Part shown: one piece after another, positions 6,591-14,909 of the stretch
Position numbering within the stretch: the first letter of the stretch is position 1
Layout of the letters: each line of letters begins with the position of its first letter
Source: Clostridia bacterium
Lineage (GTDB): Bacteria > Bacillota > Clostridia > Oscillospirales > Acutalibacteraceae
DNA: 49,245 bases
Assembly (NCBI GenBank): GCA_017440965.1
Contig: JAFSGH010000020.1
Span: 1 to 49,245 of the forward strand
Direction of reading: 5' to 3'
Program-made: the position numbers and the translations under genes
Notes under the pieces: generated by a model
What the model saw: the letters and a program-made list of their open reading frames with translations, nothing else
Told to the model about the DNA's origin: nothing
The model's database searches: none

Positions 6591-9245
6591 ATGAAGAAGA
6601 CCGCAAAAATTTTATGCAGCATTGCTCTGTGTTGCACATTAATGCTGTCGGCGCTGCCCTTAACAGGTAATATCAGCTTTTTGACACCTGAAGCAGCTGC
6701 CGCGGAAGAAGGCTATTATTCTTATGAAATTGAAGACGAAAAGGCTGAGATTACAGATGTTAATTCTGCAATCAGCGGAAACATAACCATTCCCTCAACC
6801 CTTGGCGGATATCCGGTAACAAGCATCGGATTTTATGCATTCTACGGATGCACCGGACTTACCTCTGTCACAATTCCGGATTCGGTAACACGCATCAGAT
6901 ATGAGGCATTCTATGGATGCACCGGACTTACCTCTGTTACAATTCCGGATTCTGTTACAAGCATTGGAGAGTCTGCATTCTCCAGATGTACCGGACTTAC
7001 ATCTATAACAATTCCGGATTCTGTTACAAGCATTGGAGAGTCTGCATTCTCCGGATGTATCGGATTTACTTCTGTTACAATTCCGGACTCCGTTACAAGC
7101 ATCGGAAGTTTTGCATTCTCCGGATGTACCGGACTTACTTCTGTTACAATTCCGGATTCCGTTACATACATCGAAGGTTATGCATTCGCAGATTGCACCA
7201 GACTTACAGCTATAACAATTCCGGATTCGGTAACAAGCATCGAATATTGTGCATTCTCCGGATGCAGCGGACTTACCTCTGTCACAATTCCGGATTCGGT
7301 AACAAGCATCGGAAGGTATGCCTTCTCCGGATGCACCGGACTTACCTCTGTTACAATTCCGGATTCGGTAACAAGCATCGGAAGTTCTGCATTCTATGGA
7401 TGCACCGGACTAACTTCTGTCACAATTCCGGATTCGGTAACAAGCATCGAAAATTATACATTTAAGGATTGTGTGTCTCTCAAAAGTGTTAAAATTCCAA
7501 ATAGTGTAACGGAAATCGCTTACGGCGTGTTTTACAATTGCACATCCCTTGCTGATATTAAGCTTCCGGATAATGTAACAAGTATAAGTTCCCATGCGTT
7601 TCATAACACCGGATACTATAATGATAACGAGAATTGGGAAGACGGCGTGCTTTATCTGAGCAAAGTGCTTTATGATGCAAATACTGACATTTCGGGAATA
7701 TATACTGTAAAAGACGGAACAACCAGTATCGGAAGTTATGCATTTGACGATAATAAACTGCTTACGGGTATTGAAATTCCCGACAGTGTGACAACTATCG
7801 GAAGCTATACCTTCCGGGCATGTACAGCCCTTTCAAGTATTACGTTTCCCGAAAGTGTAACAACTATCGGAGTATGTGCTTTCGATAGTTGTACAGCCCT
7901 TACAAGCATTACTTTTTCCGAAGGAGTTACAGACATCGGCAACTATGCATTCCGTGATTGTACAGCACTTGAAAGTATTACATTCCCGGACAGTGTGGTA
8001 AATATTGGTTATGATGTGATTTATAACACAGCATATTATAATAACGATGCCAATTGGGAAAACGGTGTTTTGTATGTCGGGAATCATATTATTGAAGTTA
8101 ACGGTGTTAAAGGTGCTTATGAGATAAAACCCGGTACAAAGACTGTGGCTTCATTCAGCTATAATGAGGAATTGACAAGCGTCTCTGTTCCTGATTCTGT
8201 CACCTCGTTGCAGTATTATGAATTCATCGGATGCACATCATTAGAAAAGATCGATCTTCCGGATACGCTTATCGATATATATGCAGATGCTTTTCATGGA
8301 ACAGCTTTTTTTAGTAATGATGAAAACTATGAAAATAATATTCTCTATTTAGAAAAGTATCTTATTGCCGGAAAGCCCTCCGAGCATGTATGGAACGAAG
8401 AAATAGGGGATTTGGAGAAAATCCCCGGAGTTTCCGGTGATGTGATTGTTAAGGACGGCACCAAATATATTGTCAATAATGCATTTCAATACTGTTTTGA
8501 TGTTGAAACATTAAAATTGCCGGATTCGCTTGAATATATTGGAATGTCAGCTTTTGCCGGTTGTAATGATTTAACAGAAGTGGTATTGCCTGAAAATGTA
8601 TCCTTTGTGGGGCATTCTGCATTTTGCGGTACATCTCTTCAGAAAATAACTATTCTGAATCCTCGGGCTGAACTTGACGATTTTACCGAAGGACGTACGC
8701 CAAACGACAAGGCGGTAATTCACGGCTATACAAATTCAACAGCAGATATATATGCAAAGGAACACGGTTTGGAATTTGTTTCTATCGGTATATATGATGT
8801 GAAGGATAATATTAATAATACCGAGACTATTAAAACTGTCGGCGAAAGCAGTATCTTTGCACTTGTGGGTAACACTGTTCAGGGCTTATCTGATAATATC
8901 AGCGGAAATTTTGTTATCAAGGATAAGGACGGCAAGGATGTTTCCTCAAAAGATATCCTGAAGAGCGGTATGACAGTTACCTTTATTGACGCAGCAGGAA
9001 AAACAGTCAAAGCATTTACCGTTATCGTTCCCTGTGATAATGACGGTGACGGTGCGGTATCCTCTTCAGATGCCAGAACCGCACTCAGAGCTGCTGTCGG
9101 ACTTGATAAATTAAGTGATTGGCAGATAGCCGCATCCGATGTTGAGGGATCGGTGCTAGAAGGGATTTCCTCTGCCGACGCAAGATATATCCTTCGTGCC
9201 GCAGTAGGTCTTGAATCCGTCAAGGATTGGATGAAGAATATATAA
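6591..9245 (+). CDS. Secreted BspA-type leucine-rich-repeat protein with C-terminal dockerin (LRR2)
   Basis: 884 residues, the largest of the three paralogues. The signal peptide is about 1-36 (MKKTAKILCSIALCCTLMLS, cleavage near AAAA/EE). It carries about thirty LRR_5 repeats. A block of nine nearly identical 23-residue units (TSVTIPDSVTSIGxxAFxGCTGL) is encoded at 6852-7472. YYN..NWENGVLY interruptions occur as in LRR1, and a type I dockerin ends the protein (DNDGDGAVSSSDAR, then a degenerate second loop). The ATG at 6591 is chosen over a TTG at 6534: GAAAGGTGAAAG precedes it, and the TTG falls inside the terminator region. Likely secreted and held at the surface by cohesin binding. The leader structure at 6412-6562 may control its expression. 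Confidence 0.88.
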   Translation: MKKTAKILCSIALCCTLMLSALPLTGNISFLTPEAAAAEEGYYSYEIEDEKAEITDVNSAISGNITIPSTLGGYPVTSIGFYAFYGCTGLTSVTIPDSVTRIRYEAFYGCTGLTSVTIPDSVTSIGESAFSRCTGLTSITIPDSVTSIGESAFSGCIGFTSVTIPDSVTSIGSFAFSGCTGLTSVTIPDSVTYIEGYAFADCTRLTAITIPDSVTSIEYCAFSGCSGLTSVTIPDSVTSIGRYAFSGCTGLTSVTIPDSVTSIGSSAFYGCTGLTSVTIPDSVTSIENYTFKDCVSLKSVKIPNSVTEIAYGVFYNCTSLADIKLPDNVTSISSHAFHNTGYYNDNENWEDGVLYLSKVLYDANTDISGIYTVKDGTTSIGSYAFDDNKLLTGIEIPDSVTTIGSYTFRACTALSSITFPESVTTIGVCAFDSCTALTSITFSEGVTDIGNYAFRDCTALESITFPDSVVNIGYDVIYNTAYYNNDANWENGVLYVGNHIIEVNGVKGAYEIKPGTKTVASFSYNEELTSVSVPDSVTSLQYYEFIGCTSLEKIDLPDTLIDIYADAFHGTAFFSNDENYENNILYLEKYLIAGKPSEHVWNEEIGDLEKIPGVSGDVIVKDGTKYIVNNAFQYCFDVETLKLPDSLEYIGMSAFAGCNDLTEVVLPENVSFVGHSAFCGTSLQKITILNPRAELDDFTEGRTPNDKAVIHGYTNSTADIYAKEHGLEFVSIGIYDVKDNINNTETIKTVGESSIFALVGNTVQGLSDNISGNFVIKDKDGKDVSSKDILKSGMTVTFIDAAGKTVKAFTVIVPCDNDGDGAVSSSDARTALRAAVGLDKLSDWQIAASDVEGSVLEGISSADARYILRAAVGLESVKDWMKNI
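6852..7472 (+). repeat. Nine tandem 69-bp coding repeats inside LRR2
   Basis: Units start at 6852 and every 69 bp thereafter (6921, 6990, 7059, 7128, 7197, 7266, 7335, 7404), each containing CTTAC, then ACAATTCCGGA. Sixty-nine bp equals 23 codons, so gain or loss of units keeps the frame. They are much more alike at the DNA level than the flanking LRRs, indicating recent amplification. The same repeats create long meaningless ORFs in other frames. Confidence 0.9.
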
Positions 9246-9246
9246 T

Positions 9247-9280
9247 AAAAAAGATCGTATGATCTGCCGATCCTTTTTGC
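9247..9280 (+). terminator. Terminator after LRR2
   Basis: AAAAAAGATCG pairs with CGATCCTTTTT (one bulged base) directly after the LRR2 stop codon. Confidence 0.65.
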
Positions 9281-9316
9281 TAAGCTATAAATTAAGTCTT
9301 TTTATGTAATACGGGA

Positions 9317-9345
9317 TTTACATTGAGGAAAAATTCCTGTATAAT
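9317..9345 (+). promoter_or_regulatory. Predicted promoter of the transpeptidase/polymerase operon
   Basis: TTTACA (9317-9322), 17 bp, TATAAT (9340-9345). Near-consensus; the predicted start is about 9352. Confidence 0.7.
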
Positions 9346-9359
9346 AAAATAACAGAACG

Positions 9360-9399
9360 AAAAGTGCTTTTCTGCCATGATACGGAAAAGCACTTTTTT
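9360..9399 (+). terminator. 5'-leader hairpin with U-run (possible attenuator)
   Basis: AAAAGTGCTTTTC (9360-9372) pairs with GAAAAGCACTTTT (9385-9397), followed by more T. It has terminator form but lies only about 8 nt after the predicted transcription start and 24 bp before the ATG at 9423. It therefore probably attenuates the operon or protects the 5' end rather than ending an upstream gene. Confidence 0.6.
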
Positions 9400-9422
9400 C
9401 AAAAAACGAATTGGTGATCCGT

Positions 9423-10853
9423 ATGAATTCAAAGGCAGAAAACAAAAAAGTGAAGGATAAGGTGCAGAAAAATACTGTCGGAAAAAGGACGGGAATAATT
9501 ATTCTGTCAGCCGCAGTGCTTCTCGTTATTGCGGCGGCGGTAATTTTTGCGATTTTAGGCTCAGGCTCCTCGGAAACGGGATTAATGATAACCGACAAGG
9601 ACGGAAATGAAATTATTGAACGCCTTAAGTCACCCGACGGAGAGATCAACACGGAGAATGCGGACTATTTTTCGTTTATTGATATCGCAATTTCCGAAGC
9701 GGTGAGTATAATCGAGGAGAAAAAGGGGCTTGAGGGCGAAAAGGCACTCAGATGGCTTATAAAAAACGGCTGTACCCTCGAAACAGTATTTGATAAAGAA
9801 ATTTTCCCTGAGATAGTACCCGCTTATTTTGCAAGTGAGGCCGCAAACAGCGATTTCGGTTTTGTTATGACGGATATTTCAGGCAGGATAATCTGCACAT
9901 ATTCATCCTCTGATATAAATAATTTTGCCGTGATAAAAACTCAGCCTTATTCCTCAATAAAGCCGCTGAGCGTTTATGCTCCTGCCATTGAAAGCGGATT
10001 GATAACATATTCCTCTGTCTTTTTTGATTCACCTTATAAAACCATCGTGAATGAAAACGGTCAGGAGGTCGAATGGCCGCAGAACGGAACGGGATATTTT
10101 TCCCATAAGGATGTGAGCATCAGGGATGCGGTAAAGCTGTCGCTTAACACGATTGCAGTTAAATGCCTTAAGAGCAATTCCGCCTATTCATCGCTTGACT
10201 TTTTGCAGAATAAGCTTGGTGCCGATGTTTCTGCCGAAGCGGAAAAGTTTAATGTTGAGGGTGAGGAAGAGGTATTATCACAGCTTGCCCTCGGCTATCT
10301 TATAAAAGGCTTTTCCCCTGTGGAAATGGCAGGCTTTTATCAGATGTTCGGCACTCTCGGAAAAATTACTGAGCCTTATGCCGTAGTCAGCATAAAGAAC
10401 GCAAACGGCAAGGTAATATATAACGCCGAGCCTCAGAGCACTCAGGTAATAAGCGAGGAGACCGCTTATATTATGAACAAGCTCCTTGCTGCTCCTCTCG
10501 AAAGAGACGGCACTGCCGCAAGAGCGGCAATTCCCGGTGTTCCGATCATAGGAAAGACAGGAACAGGTGATGATTATCTCGGCTGCTGGTTTGTGGGACT
10601 TACACCCGAATATGTATTTTCCCTGTGGCATTCGGGAGAGAAGATCAGAAGAAATGTGACTACCGATATATTCAGAAGCTTTGCATCAGGAATCAGCTTT
10701 GACAAAACAAAGGAATTTGAAAAAAGCGAAAATGTGCGTGAGCTTGATTTCTGTTCAATAAGCGGTCTTTTAGCCTCTGACGGCTGTCCTCTTACGGAGA
10801 CGGGATATTATGCCGCAGATAAGCTTCCTGATATCTGTTCATTACACAATTAA
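9423..10853 (+). CDS. Membrane-anchored penicillin-binding transpeptidase lacking the glycosyltransferase domain
   Basis: 476 residues. A short basic cytoplasmic tail is followed by one transmembrane helix (about 23-46) and an extracellular class A-type transpeptidase domain. Active-site motifs are all present: SSIK with the nucleophile near Ser177, SLN (in SLNTIAVK), and GKTGTG. The ending SISGLLASDGCPLTE resembles the C-terminus of PBP1A. Class A PBPs normally carry an N-terminal glycosyltransferase of about 200 residues; here it is absent, so the protein should cross-link peptides only. GGTGAT lies just before ATG 9423, which is preferred over an in-frame TTG at 9411. It is followed 17 bp later by the polymerase-like gene and shares its transcript. 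Confidence 0.82.
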   Translation: MNSKAENKKVKDKVQKNTVGKRTGIIILSAAVLLVIAAAVIFAILGSGSSETGLMITDKDGNEIIERLKSPDGEINTENADYFSFIDIAISEAVSIIEEKKGLEGEKALRWLIKNGCTLETVFDKEIFPEIVPAYFASEAANSDFGFVMTDISGRIICTYSSSDINNFAVIKTQPYSSIKPLSVYAPAIESGLITYSSVFFDSPYKTIVNENGQEVEWPQNGTGYFSHKDVSIRDAVKLSLNTIAVKCLKSNSAYSSLDFLQNKLGADVSAEAEKFNVEGEEEVLSQLALGYLIKGFSPVEMAGFYQMFGTLGKITEPYAVVSIKNANGKVIYNAEPQSTQVISEETAYIMNKLLAAPLERDGTAARAAIPGVPIIGKTGTGDDYLGCWFVGLTPEYVFSLWHSGEKIRRNVTTDIFRSFASGISFDKTKEFEKSENVRELDFCSISGLLASDGCPLTETGYYAADKLPDICSLHN

Positions 10854-10870
10854 AGCGGAGATGATATAAA

Positions 10871-12571
10871 ATGACGGACAAGGTGATTCAATACATAAAA
10901 AAAGAAACAGATTTTATTGATCTGTTTCTGCTCGGTGCTTTTTGTGCGGTAGGACTTTTTAATGATTATCTTTGTTTATTTTCCTGTGCGGTGCTTTTCG
11001 CATACCTTCTTTATGAGATATCAAGAAAAAAGGAGCTTCGCTTCTTTATAAATCTTTCATCGGCTGCCGTTGCGGTCATTGCGGTTTTTTATTTTCTTTC
11101 AGTCTTATGGGCAGTGGACAGCGGTGAGGCATTTTTAGGTGCATTCAGATATTTGTCTTCTCTTCTTTTTATGCTTATAGCAATGCAGAAGACGAAGGAC
11201 TTTGACAGCTATTTCAATAAGCTTCCCGTTTTTGCGGTATTTATGACTGTGGTTTCGGCAATACTGAGCATAATTTCCTATACAGAGGATTTAGTTGAGA
11301 TAGCAGGACGCCTTTGCGGATTTTTTCAGTATTCAAACACCTTTGCGCTGTTTTTGCTTATTGCCTTTATTGTTACGGTAACAAAGGAAAAATTTGCCGT
11401 TCAGGATATGATCATTGTGGCAGTTCTTCTTTTCGGTATCATATATTCGGGAAGCCGTACCGTATTCATACTTCTCGTCTTAAGCATTCTTGCGGTAATA
11501 ATTTTCTCAAAGAATAAAAAATTAAAGCTTACGGTGGGAATCACGGTGGCGGCGGCAATAATTATCGCAGTGATAGTCGCTTTTGCTACAGATAATTTCT
11601 ACAGTATAGGAAGATTTCTTACCATATCCTTTAAGGAAAGCACATTTGTAGGAAGACTTCTTTATTATTCGGACGCCCTTCCCGTCATATTGAAGCACCC
11701 CTTCGGTATGGGATATATGGGATATTATTTTACTCAGCCGTCATTCCAGAGCGGTGTCTATTCCGTTCTGAGCGTTCACAATGATTTTCTTCAGCTGATG
11801 CTGGATATAGGCTGGGTGCCCGCTCTTTTATTTGTTTCTGCAATCGTAAAGACATTTTTTACAAAGAACACAAGCTTCAGAAAAAGACTTCTGCTTATCG
11901 TAATCTGTGCTCACAGCTGCTTTGATTTTGATCTTCAGTATATTGCAATGCTTATGCTTCTTATCCTTCTTCTTAATTTCAAGGAGGGAGAGGAAAGAGA
12001 GATAAAGGTGAAAAAGGCGGCAGGAATTTCAGCTCTTGCTGTGCTTACGGCGGTGTGCCTGTATCTTGGTATATCGCAGACCTTTTCATTTGCGGGAAAA
12101 TATGAAATTTCGACAGCTCTTTATCCTCTTAAGACAAGGGACAGCATTATGCTTCTTATTGAAGAGACCGATGTAAATATGACTGAGGAGCTTGCCGATA
12201 AGATAATAAAGCAGAATGAATATGTCGCCGTTGCCTATTCCGCAAAGGCAAAGATCGATTTTTCAAAGGGCGACGTGCTGTCTATGATGGAAAACAAGGA
12301 TAAGGCATTGGAAACAGCAGTATTTCAGTATGAGGAGTATTTCGATTACTGCAATCTTCTGATACACGCCGTAAAGCTTTTTTCCGAAGCAGGGGATAGC
12401 TCCAGTGCGGCATTTTGTGCCGAAAAGCTTATTGATATCGAAGAGCAGCTTAATTCAAACAGCGAAAAACTGAGTTATTTCGGAAAACAGATAAAAGACC
12501 AACCGATAACTCAATTACCTGATGATATACACGAATACATAGCAGAATTAAAAAATACACTGTCGCTGTAA
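10871..12571 (+). CDS. O-antigen ligase / Wzy-like polytopic membrane protein
   Basis: 566 residues. About ten to twelve transmembrane helices fill the first 415 residues, including the Wzy_C/O-antigen-ligase hallmark (GSRTVFILLVL, then the loop HPFGMGYMGYYF and VHNDFLQLMLDIGW). Members of this superfamily (Wzy, WaaL, TuaE-like) polymerise or transfer lipid-linked glycans outside the membrane; the substrate cannot be told. The last 150 residues are soluble, helical and TPR-like (EYVAVAYSAKAKIDFSKGD). A GGAGATGAT ribosome site precedes ATG 10871. It sits in one operon with a transpeptidase, so a wall-linked or wall-associated polymer is a reasonable inference. Confidence 0.8.
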   Translation: MTDKVIQYIKKETDFIDLFLLGAFCAVGLFNDYLCLFSCAVLFAYLLYEISRKKELRFFINLSSAAVAVIAVFYFLSVLWAVDSGEAFLGAFRYLSSLLFMLIAMQKTKDFDSYFNKLPVFAVFMTVVSAILSIISYTEDLVEIAGRLCGFFQYSNTFALFLLIAFIVTVTKEKFAVQDMIIVAVLLFGIIYSGSRTVFILLVLSILAVIIFSKNKKLKLTVGITVAAAIIIAVIVAFATDNFYSIGRFLTISFKESTFVGRLLYYSDALPVILKHPFGMGYMGYYFTQPSFQSGVYSVLSVHNDFLQLMLDIGWVPALLFVSAIVKTFFTKNTSFRKRLLLIVICAHSCFDFDLQYIAMLMLLILLLNFKEGEEREIKVKKAAGISALAVLTAVCLYLGISQTFSFAGKYEISTALYPLKTRDSIMLLIEETDVNMTEELADKIIKQNEYVAVAYSAKAKIDFSKGDVLSMMENKDKALETAVFQYEEYFDYCNLLIHAVKLFSEAGDSSSAAFCAEKLIDIEEQLNSNSEKLSYFGKQIKDQPITQLPDDIHEYIAELKNTLSL

Positions 12572-12576
12572 CAATT

Positions 12577-12616
12577 AAAAACTACCCGAGCAAAAAAGCT
12601 CTCGGGTAGTTTTTTG
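12577..12616 (+). terminator. Terminator of the transpeptidase/polymerase operon
   Basis: ACTACCCGAG (12581-12590) pairs with CTCGGGTAGT (12601-12610), then TTTTTT. Confidence 0.9.
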
Positions 12617-12637
12617 ATAAATAGGCAAATTTCAGAC

Positions 12638-12658
12638 TCTTCACGGAAAGTTGCGGAA
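12638..12658 (-). repeat. 21-bp repeat, copy 2 (inverted relative to 163-183)
   Basis: The reverse complement matches 163-183 at 20 of 21 positions. Like copy 1 it lies beside a terminator hairpin. Confidence 0.5.
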
Positions 12659-12739
12659 TGTGAATAAATACTTTAATCTCATAGAAACACCTTATAAACC
12701 TATATACAAATACGGTATATATGCACTTAAGAAAAACTA

Positions 12740-12982
12740 TTATTCTCCGAGCAGCTCTTCAAGGCTTATTTTGAAAACCCTTGAAAAAGCAATGACCTCA
12801 ATATCAGTAACAAATCTTTTTCCGCACTCTATTCGCTGTACAGCATTTTTATCAAGGTCAATTCCCACAAGCTGCATTCTGTCTGCCAATTCTCTCTGTG
12901 ATATCCCTAAGTCCATACGGTATTTAGCCACATTTTTTCCGCAGATATTATTAAGTCCATCCTTTGATTTATTAATAAACAT
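12740..12982 (-). CDS. Small XRE-family helix-turn-helix regulator
   Basis: 80 residues that are essentially one HTH_3 (Cro/CI) domain: CGKNVAKYRMDLGISQREL, then the turn and recognition helix, LDKNAVQRIECGKR, and the closing VFKISLEELLG. The start is ATG 12982, because AGGAGG lies six bases upstream on the minus strand. The longer frame starting at 13006 would place this ribosome site inside the gene. It probably binds the inverted repeat at 13000-13073 and controls itself. No partner toxin or phage gene is adjacent. Family certain, targets unknown. Confidence 0.88.
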   Translation of the reverse strand: MFINKSKDGLNNICGKNVAKYRMDLGISQRELADRMQLVGIDLDKNAVQRIECGKRFVTDIEVIAFSRVFKISLEELLGE

Positions 12983-12999
12983 AAAAATCCTCCTGTGCA

Positions 13000-13073
13000 T
13001 TGACATTCATTGCTTGTCAACAGAAAAATTATATGCTATGGTCAGGTTACTGATGACAATCAGTGAATGTCAA
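13000..13073 (-). promoter_or_regulatory. XRE autoregulatory region: inverted half-sites around a TATAAT box
   Basis: TTGACATTCATTG (13000-13012) and CAGTGAATGTCAA (13061-13073) are inverted copies with one mismatch. Between them, on the minus strand, lies a perfect TATAAT (13028-13033). The -35 region is poor. The half-sites bracket the promoter, as expected for repression by a dimeric HTH protein with looping or with two bound dimers. Confidence 0.55.
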
Positions 13074-13127
13074 CTTTCGAATTCTCATAAAAAAGAGAAT
13101 ATATAAATTCAGAAGGAAGGGACTGAA

Positions 13128-13223
13128 ATGAAATGTGGGAATATGTTTTGTATTTATCAGGAAAATGATGAATGTTTCCTTAAGGAAACATTACGGGGAG
13201 CTGTAAGAATTGCATATACATAA
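13128..13223 (+). CDS. Candidate 31-residue Cys-rich small protein
   Basis: ATG 13128 is preceded by GGAAGGGA at good spacing. The product begins MKCGNMFCIYQENDECF and ends at TAA 13221. The CxxxxC...C spacing with CIYQ resembles the small Cys-rich proteins common in clostridial and phage genomes. Those are usually somewhat longer and end with a fourth cysteine that is absent here. It lies divergent from the XRE gene and downstream of its operator, so it could be the regulator's target. The ribosome site and Cys pattern are seen; the rest is inference, and the frame is short enough to be chance. Confidence 0.4.
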   Translation: MKCGNMFCIYQENDECFLKETLRGAVRIAYT

Positions 13224-13313
13224 ATATCCCCGAAAAAGAGCTCAGCAGGAAAAAGGAAGAGAAACTGAACAGATGAATATAAGCAGGTATTTTTTATAGA
13301 GAAAAGTATTTTA

Positions 13314-13341
13314 TTGACATGCGAAAAAAAAGTGATAATAT
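13314..13341 (+). promoter_or_regulatory. Predicted promoter of the 12-TM protein gene
   Basis: Perfect TTGACA (13314-13319), 16 bp, TAATAT (13336-13341). The predicted start near 13348 gives a leader of about 23 nt to ATG 13371. Confidence 0.65.
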
Positions 13342-13370
13342 AAAAATATACTGTTTCGGGAGTTGAGAAA

Positions 13371-14858
13371 ATGACCAAGGTACAAAACGGAAATCTCAGT
13401 ATCGCAGGTAAGATATTCTCCGTTATTGCCTGCGCACTTATGACGGGCTTTATGTGGAGAGTCAGAGGCGATCACGGCTGGGGCTCTATGTGGGGAATGT
13501 TTGCTGTGGGTGTAATGCTTATTCTCTTTATCTACACGGTTTTCGGTGATAGGAAAAAGATGAATTATGAGATAATACCGATATCCGTGCTTCTTCTGGG
13601 TATTACCAACGGCGGATGGGGAACTCTTAATTCGCAGATGGAGGGCTATCTTACAAGTACAGCCGCTTTTACGGGAGAGGAAGCCGCAAGGCTTGTAGAA
13701 ATAGATCCCGTTCACGGCTTATATATGATGCTGTTTCTCGGCTTCGGTTGGATGCCGCTTTTTGCATTTACCGTTGCTTCGCTCTTTTCAAAGAAGGAAT
13801 ATAAGCTGAAGCACTATATAATTCTTATTGCAGTTTTCTATATCGTTACTTATATATTCAAGTTCTCCCTGTCGCATTTTATTCTTGAGGCAATTCATCC
13901 CGAGGCAGTTATGTACTGTAAGGAGGGACTCGCTGACAGGGGCATCGATCTTTCTCCCATGATGGCATATATAAAGGAATTCGGCTCTGCCGCCTGGGCA
14001 AAAAAGGTTCCCTTTGCAAGAAACTATTTTACAAGTATAGATGTTATGTCTGCCGCCTTCGGCGCGCTGTTTACTTCTCTTGCCGCACTGGTAATAATAA
14101 AAGACCGCTTTACTGCTCTCATATCCTTCCTTATAAATGCGGTAAGCTCCGTCTCCATAACGGTTGCCGATGTTTTCCTCATCATTGATTCCGACAGAGG
14201 AATACTTCCTCCCGTAGGAGAGGTACCAATGTGGTTGAAGGCTCCTGCCTGGTCCTTATGGGAATTTTTCACAGGCTTTTTTATCGGCTTCGGAATAATG
14301 CTGATTTTACAGTGTATACCAAAGAAATATATTTCAGAGGAGCCCTTTGTTCCTGAGCTGACGGTAAAGAATAAGACCTTCAATTATATATTCACCGCGG
14401 GCGCTCTTCTTACATTTGCAATGTGCCTTACTGTAATAAGACCTCTCGGAATGAGAATAGGAACTCATCTTTTTGAAGCAGGGCTTTGTGAGGATGAGGA
14501 TACTGCGGGAACTGTAATAGCAGTGATACTAACGGTTGTTGCGGCAGTAATCTCCTTTGTCATAATGAGGGATTTATTAAAGGAAGAAAAGCTTCCCTTC
14601 GGAACTTCAGCAGGTAAATTTGCAAGAAAAGCATTGCCGGTATATTTTGTTGCCACCTCACTTATATATTTCTTTACCGATGATGAGCTTCCCTTTGAAG
14701 GCATCAGAGATATGAACGGTTTTTATGAGAAATTCAATGCAGGCGGGCTTACGGTATTGCTTCTGAGTCTCAGTGCTTTTGTTCTTTTTGTTGTTTTTTG
14801 GGAGCTTACGATCAGAAACGGTGAAAAGAACAGCAAAATAGAAGTCACCGGATTCTAA
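13371..14858 (+). CDS. Unrecognised polytopic membrane protein (about 12 TM)
   Basis: 495 residues; I do not recognise the family. About twelve hydrophobic segments span the whole length. The first loop carries a striking polar/aromatic motif, FMWRVRGDHGWGSMWGM (about residues 23-39). A second Gly/Trp-rich stretch, ITNGGWGTLNSQMEGYL, lies near 78-94. Charged and aromatic residues placed at membrane ends suggest an enzyme or transporter rather than a structural protein. It has its own promoter and terminator, so it is a single-gene unit. GGGAGTTGAG precedes the ATG at 13371. A function should not be assigned from sequence alone. Confidence 0.8.
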   Translation: MTKVQNGNLSIAGKIFSVIACALMTGFMWRVRGDHGWGSMWGMFAVGVMLILFIYTVFGDRKKMNYEIIPISVLLLGITNGGWGTLNSQMEGYLTSTAAFTGEEAARLVEIDPVHGLYMMLFLGFGWMPLFAFTVASLFSKKEYKLKHYIILIAVFYIVTYIFKFSLSHFILEAIHPEAVMYCKEGLADRGIDLSPMMAYIKEFGSAAWAKKVPFARNYFTSIDVMSAAFGALFTSLAALVIIKDRFTALISFLINAVSSVSITVADVFLIIDSDRGILPPVGEVPMWLKAPAWSLWEFFTGFFIGFGIMLILQCIPKKYISEEPFVPELTVKNKTFNYIFTAGALLTFAMCLTVIRPLGMRIGTHLFEAGLCEDEDTAGTVIAVILTVVAAVISFVIMRDLLKEEKLPFGTSAGKFARKALPVYFVATSLIYFFTDDELPFEGIRDMNGFYEKFNAGGLTVLLLSLSAFVLFVVFWELTIRNGEKNSKIEVTGF

Positions 14859-14908
14859 AAAACGGTATCAGACATAAAGCATTGCTTTACAGTCTGATAC
14901 CTTTTTTT
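14857..14908. terminator. Bidirectional terminator between the 12-TM gene and the lipoprotein gene
   Basis: GGTATCAGAC (14864-14873) pairs with GTCTGATACC (14892-14901), flanked by A-run and T-run on both strands, so it serves both convergent genes. Confidence 0.9.
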
Positions 14909-14909
14909 G

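Noticed and set aside
6917-7465. Long ORFs in other frames over the LRR2 repeats (also 6911-7171 and 7178-7378 on the minus strand)
   Set aside because: They arise from the 69-bp unit, which is open in several frames. They lack ribosome sites, and the translations are repetitive nonsense rich in Cys/His/Tyr.
6852-7472. Regularly spaced repeats considered as a CRISPR array
   Set aside because: The unit is a 69-bp coding repeat with no variable spacers, in frame with an LRR protein, and there are no cas genes.
12651-13106. Plus-strand ORF of 151 codons over the XRE gene
   Set aside because: It is antisense to a clear HTH gene with an AGGAGG site. Its product is low-quality and it has no ribosome site.
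13336-13715. Minus-strand ORFs over the start of the 12-TM gene
   Set aside because: Antisense shadows of a well-supported gene with promoter and ribosome site; the translations are rich in His and Cys without pattern.
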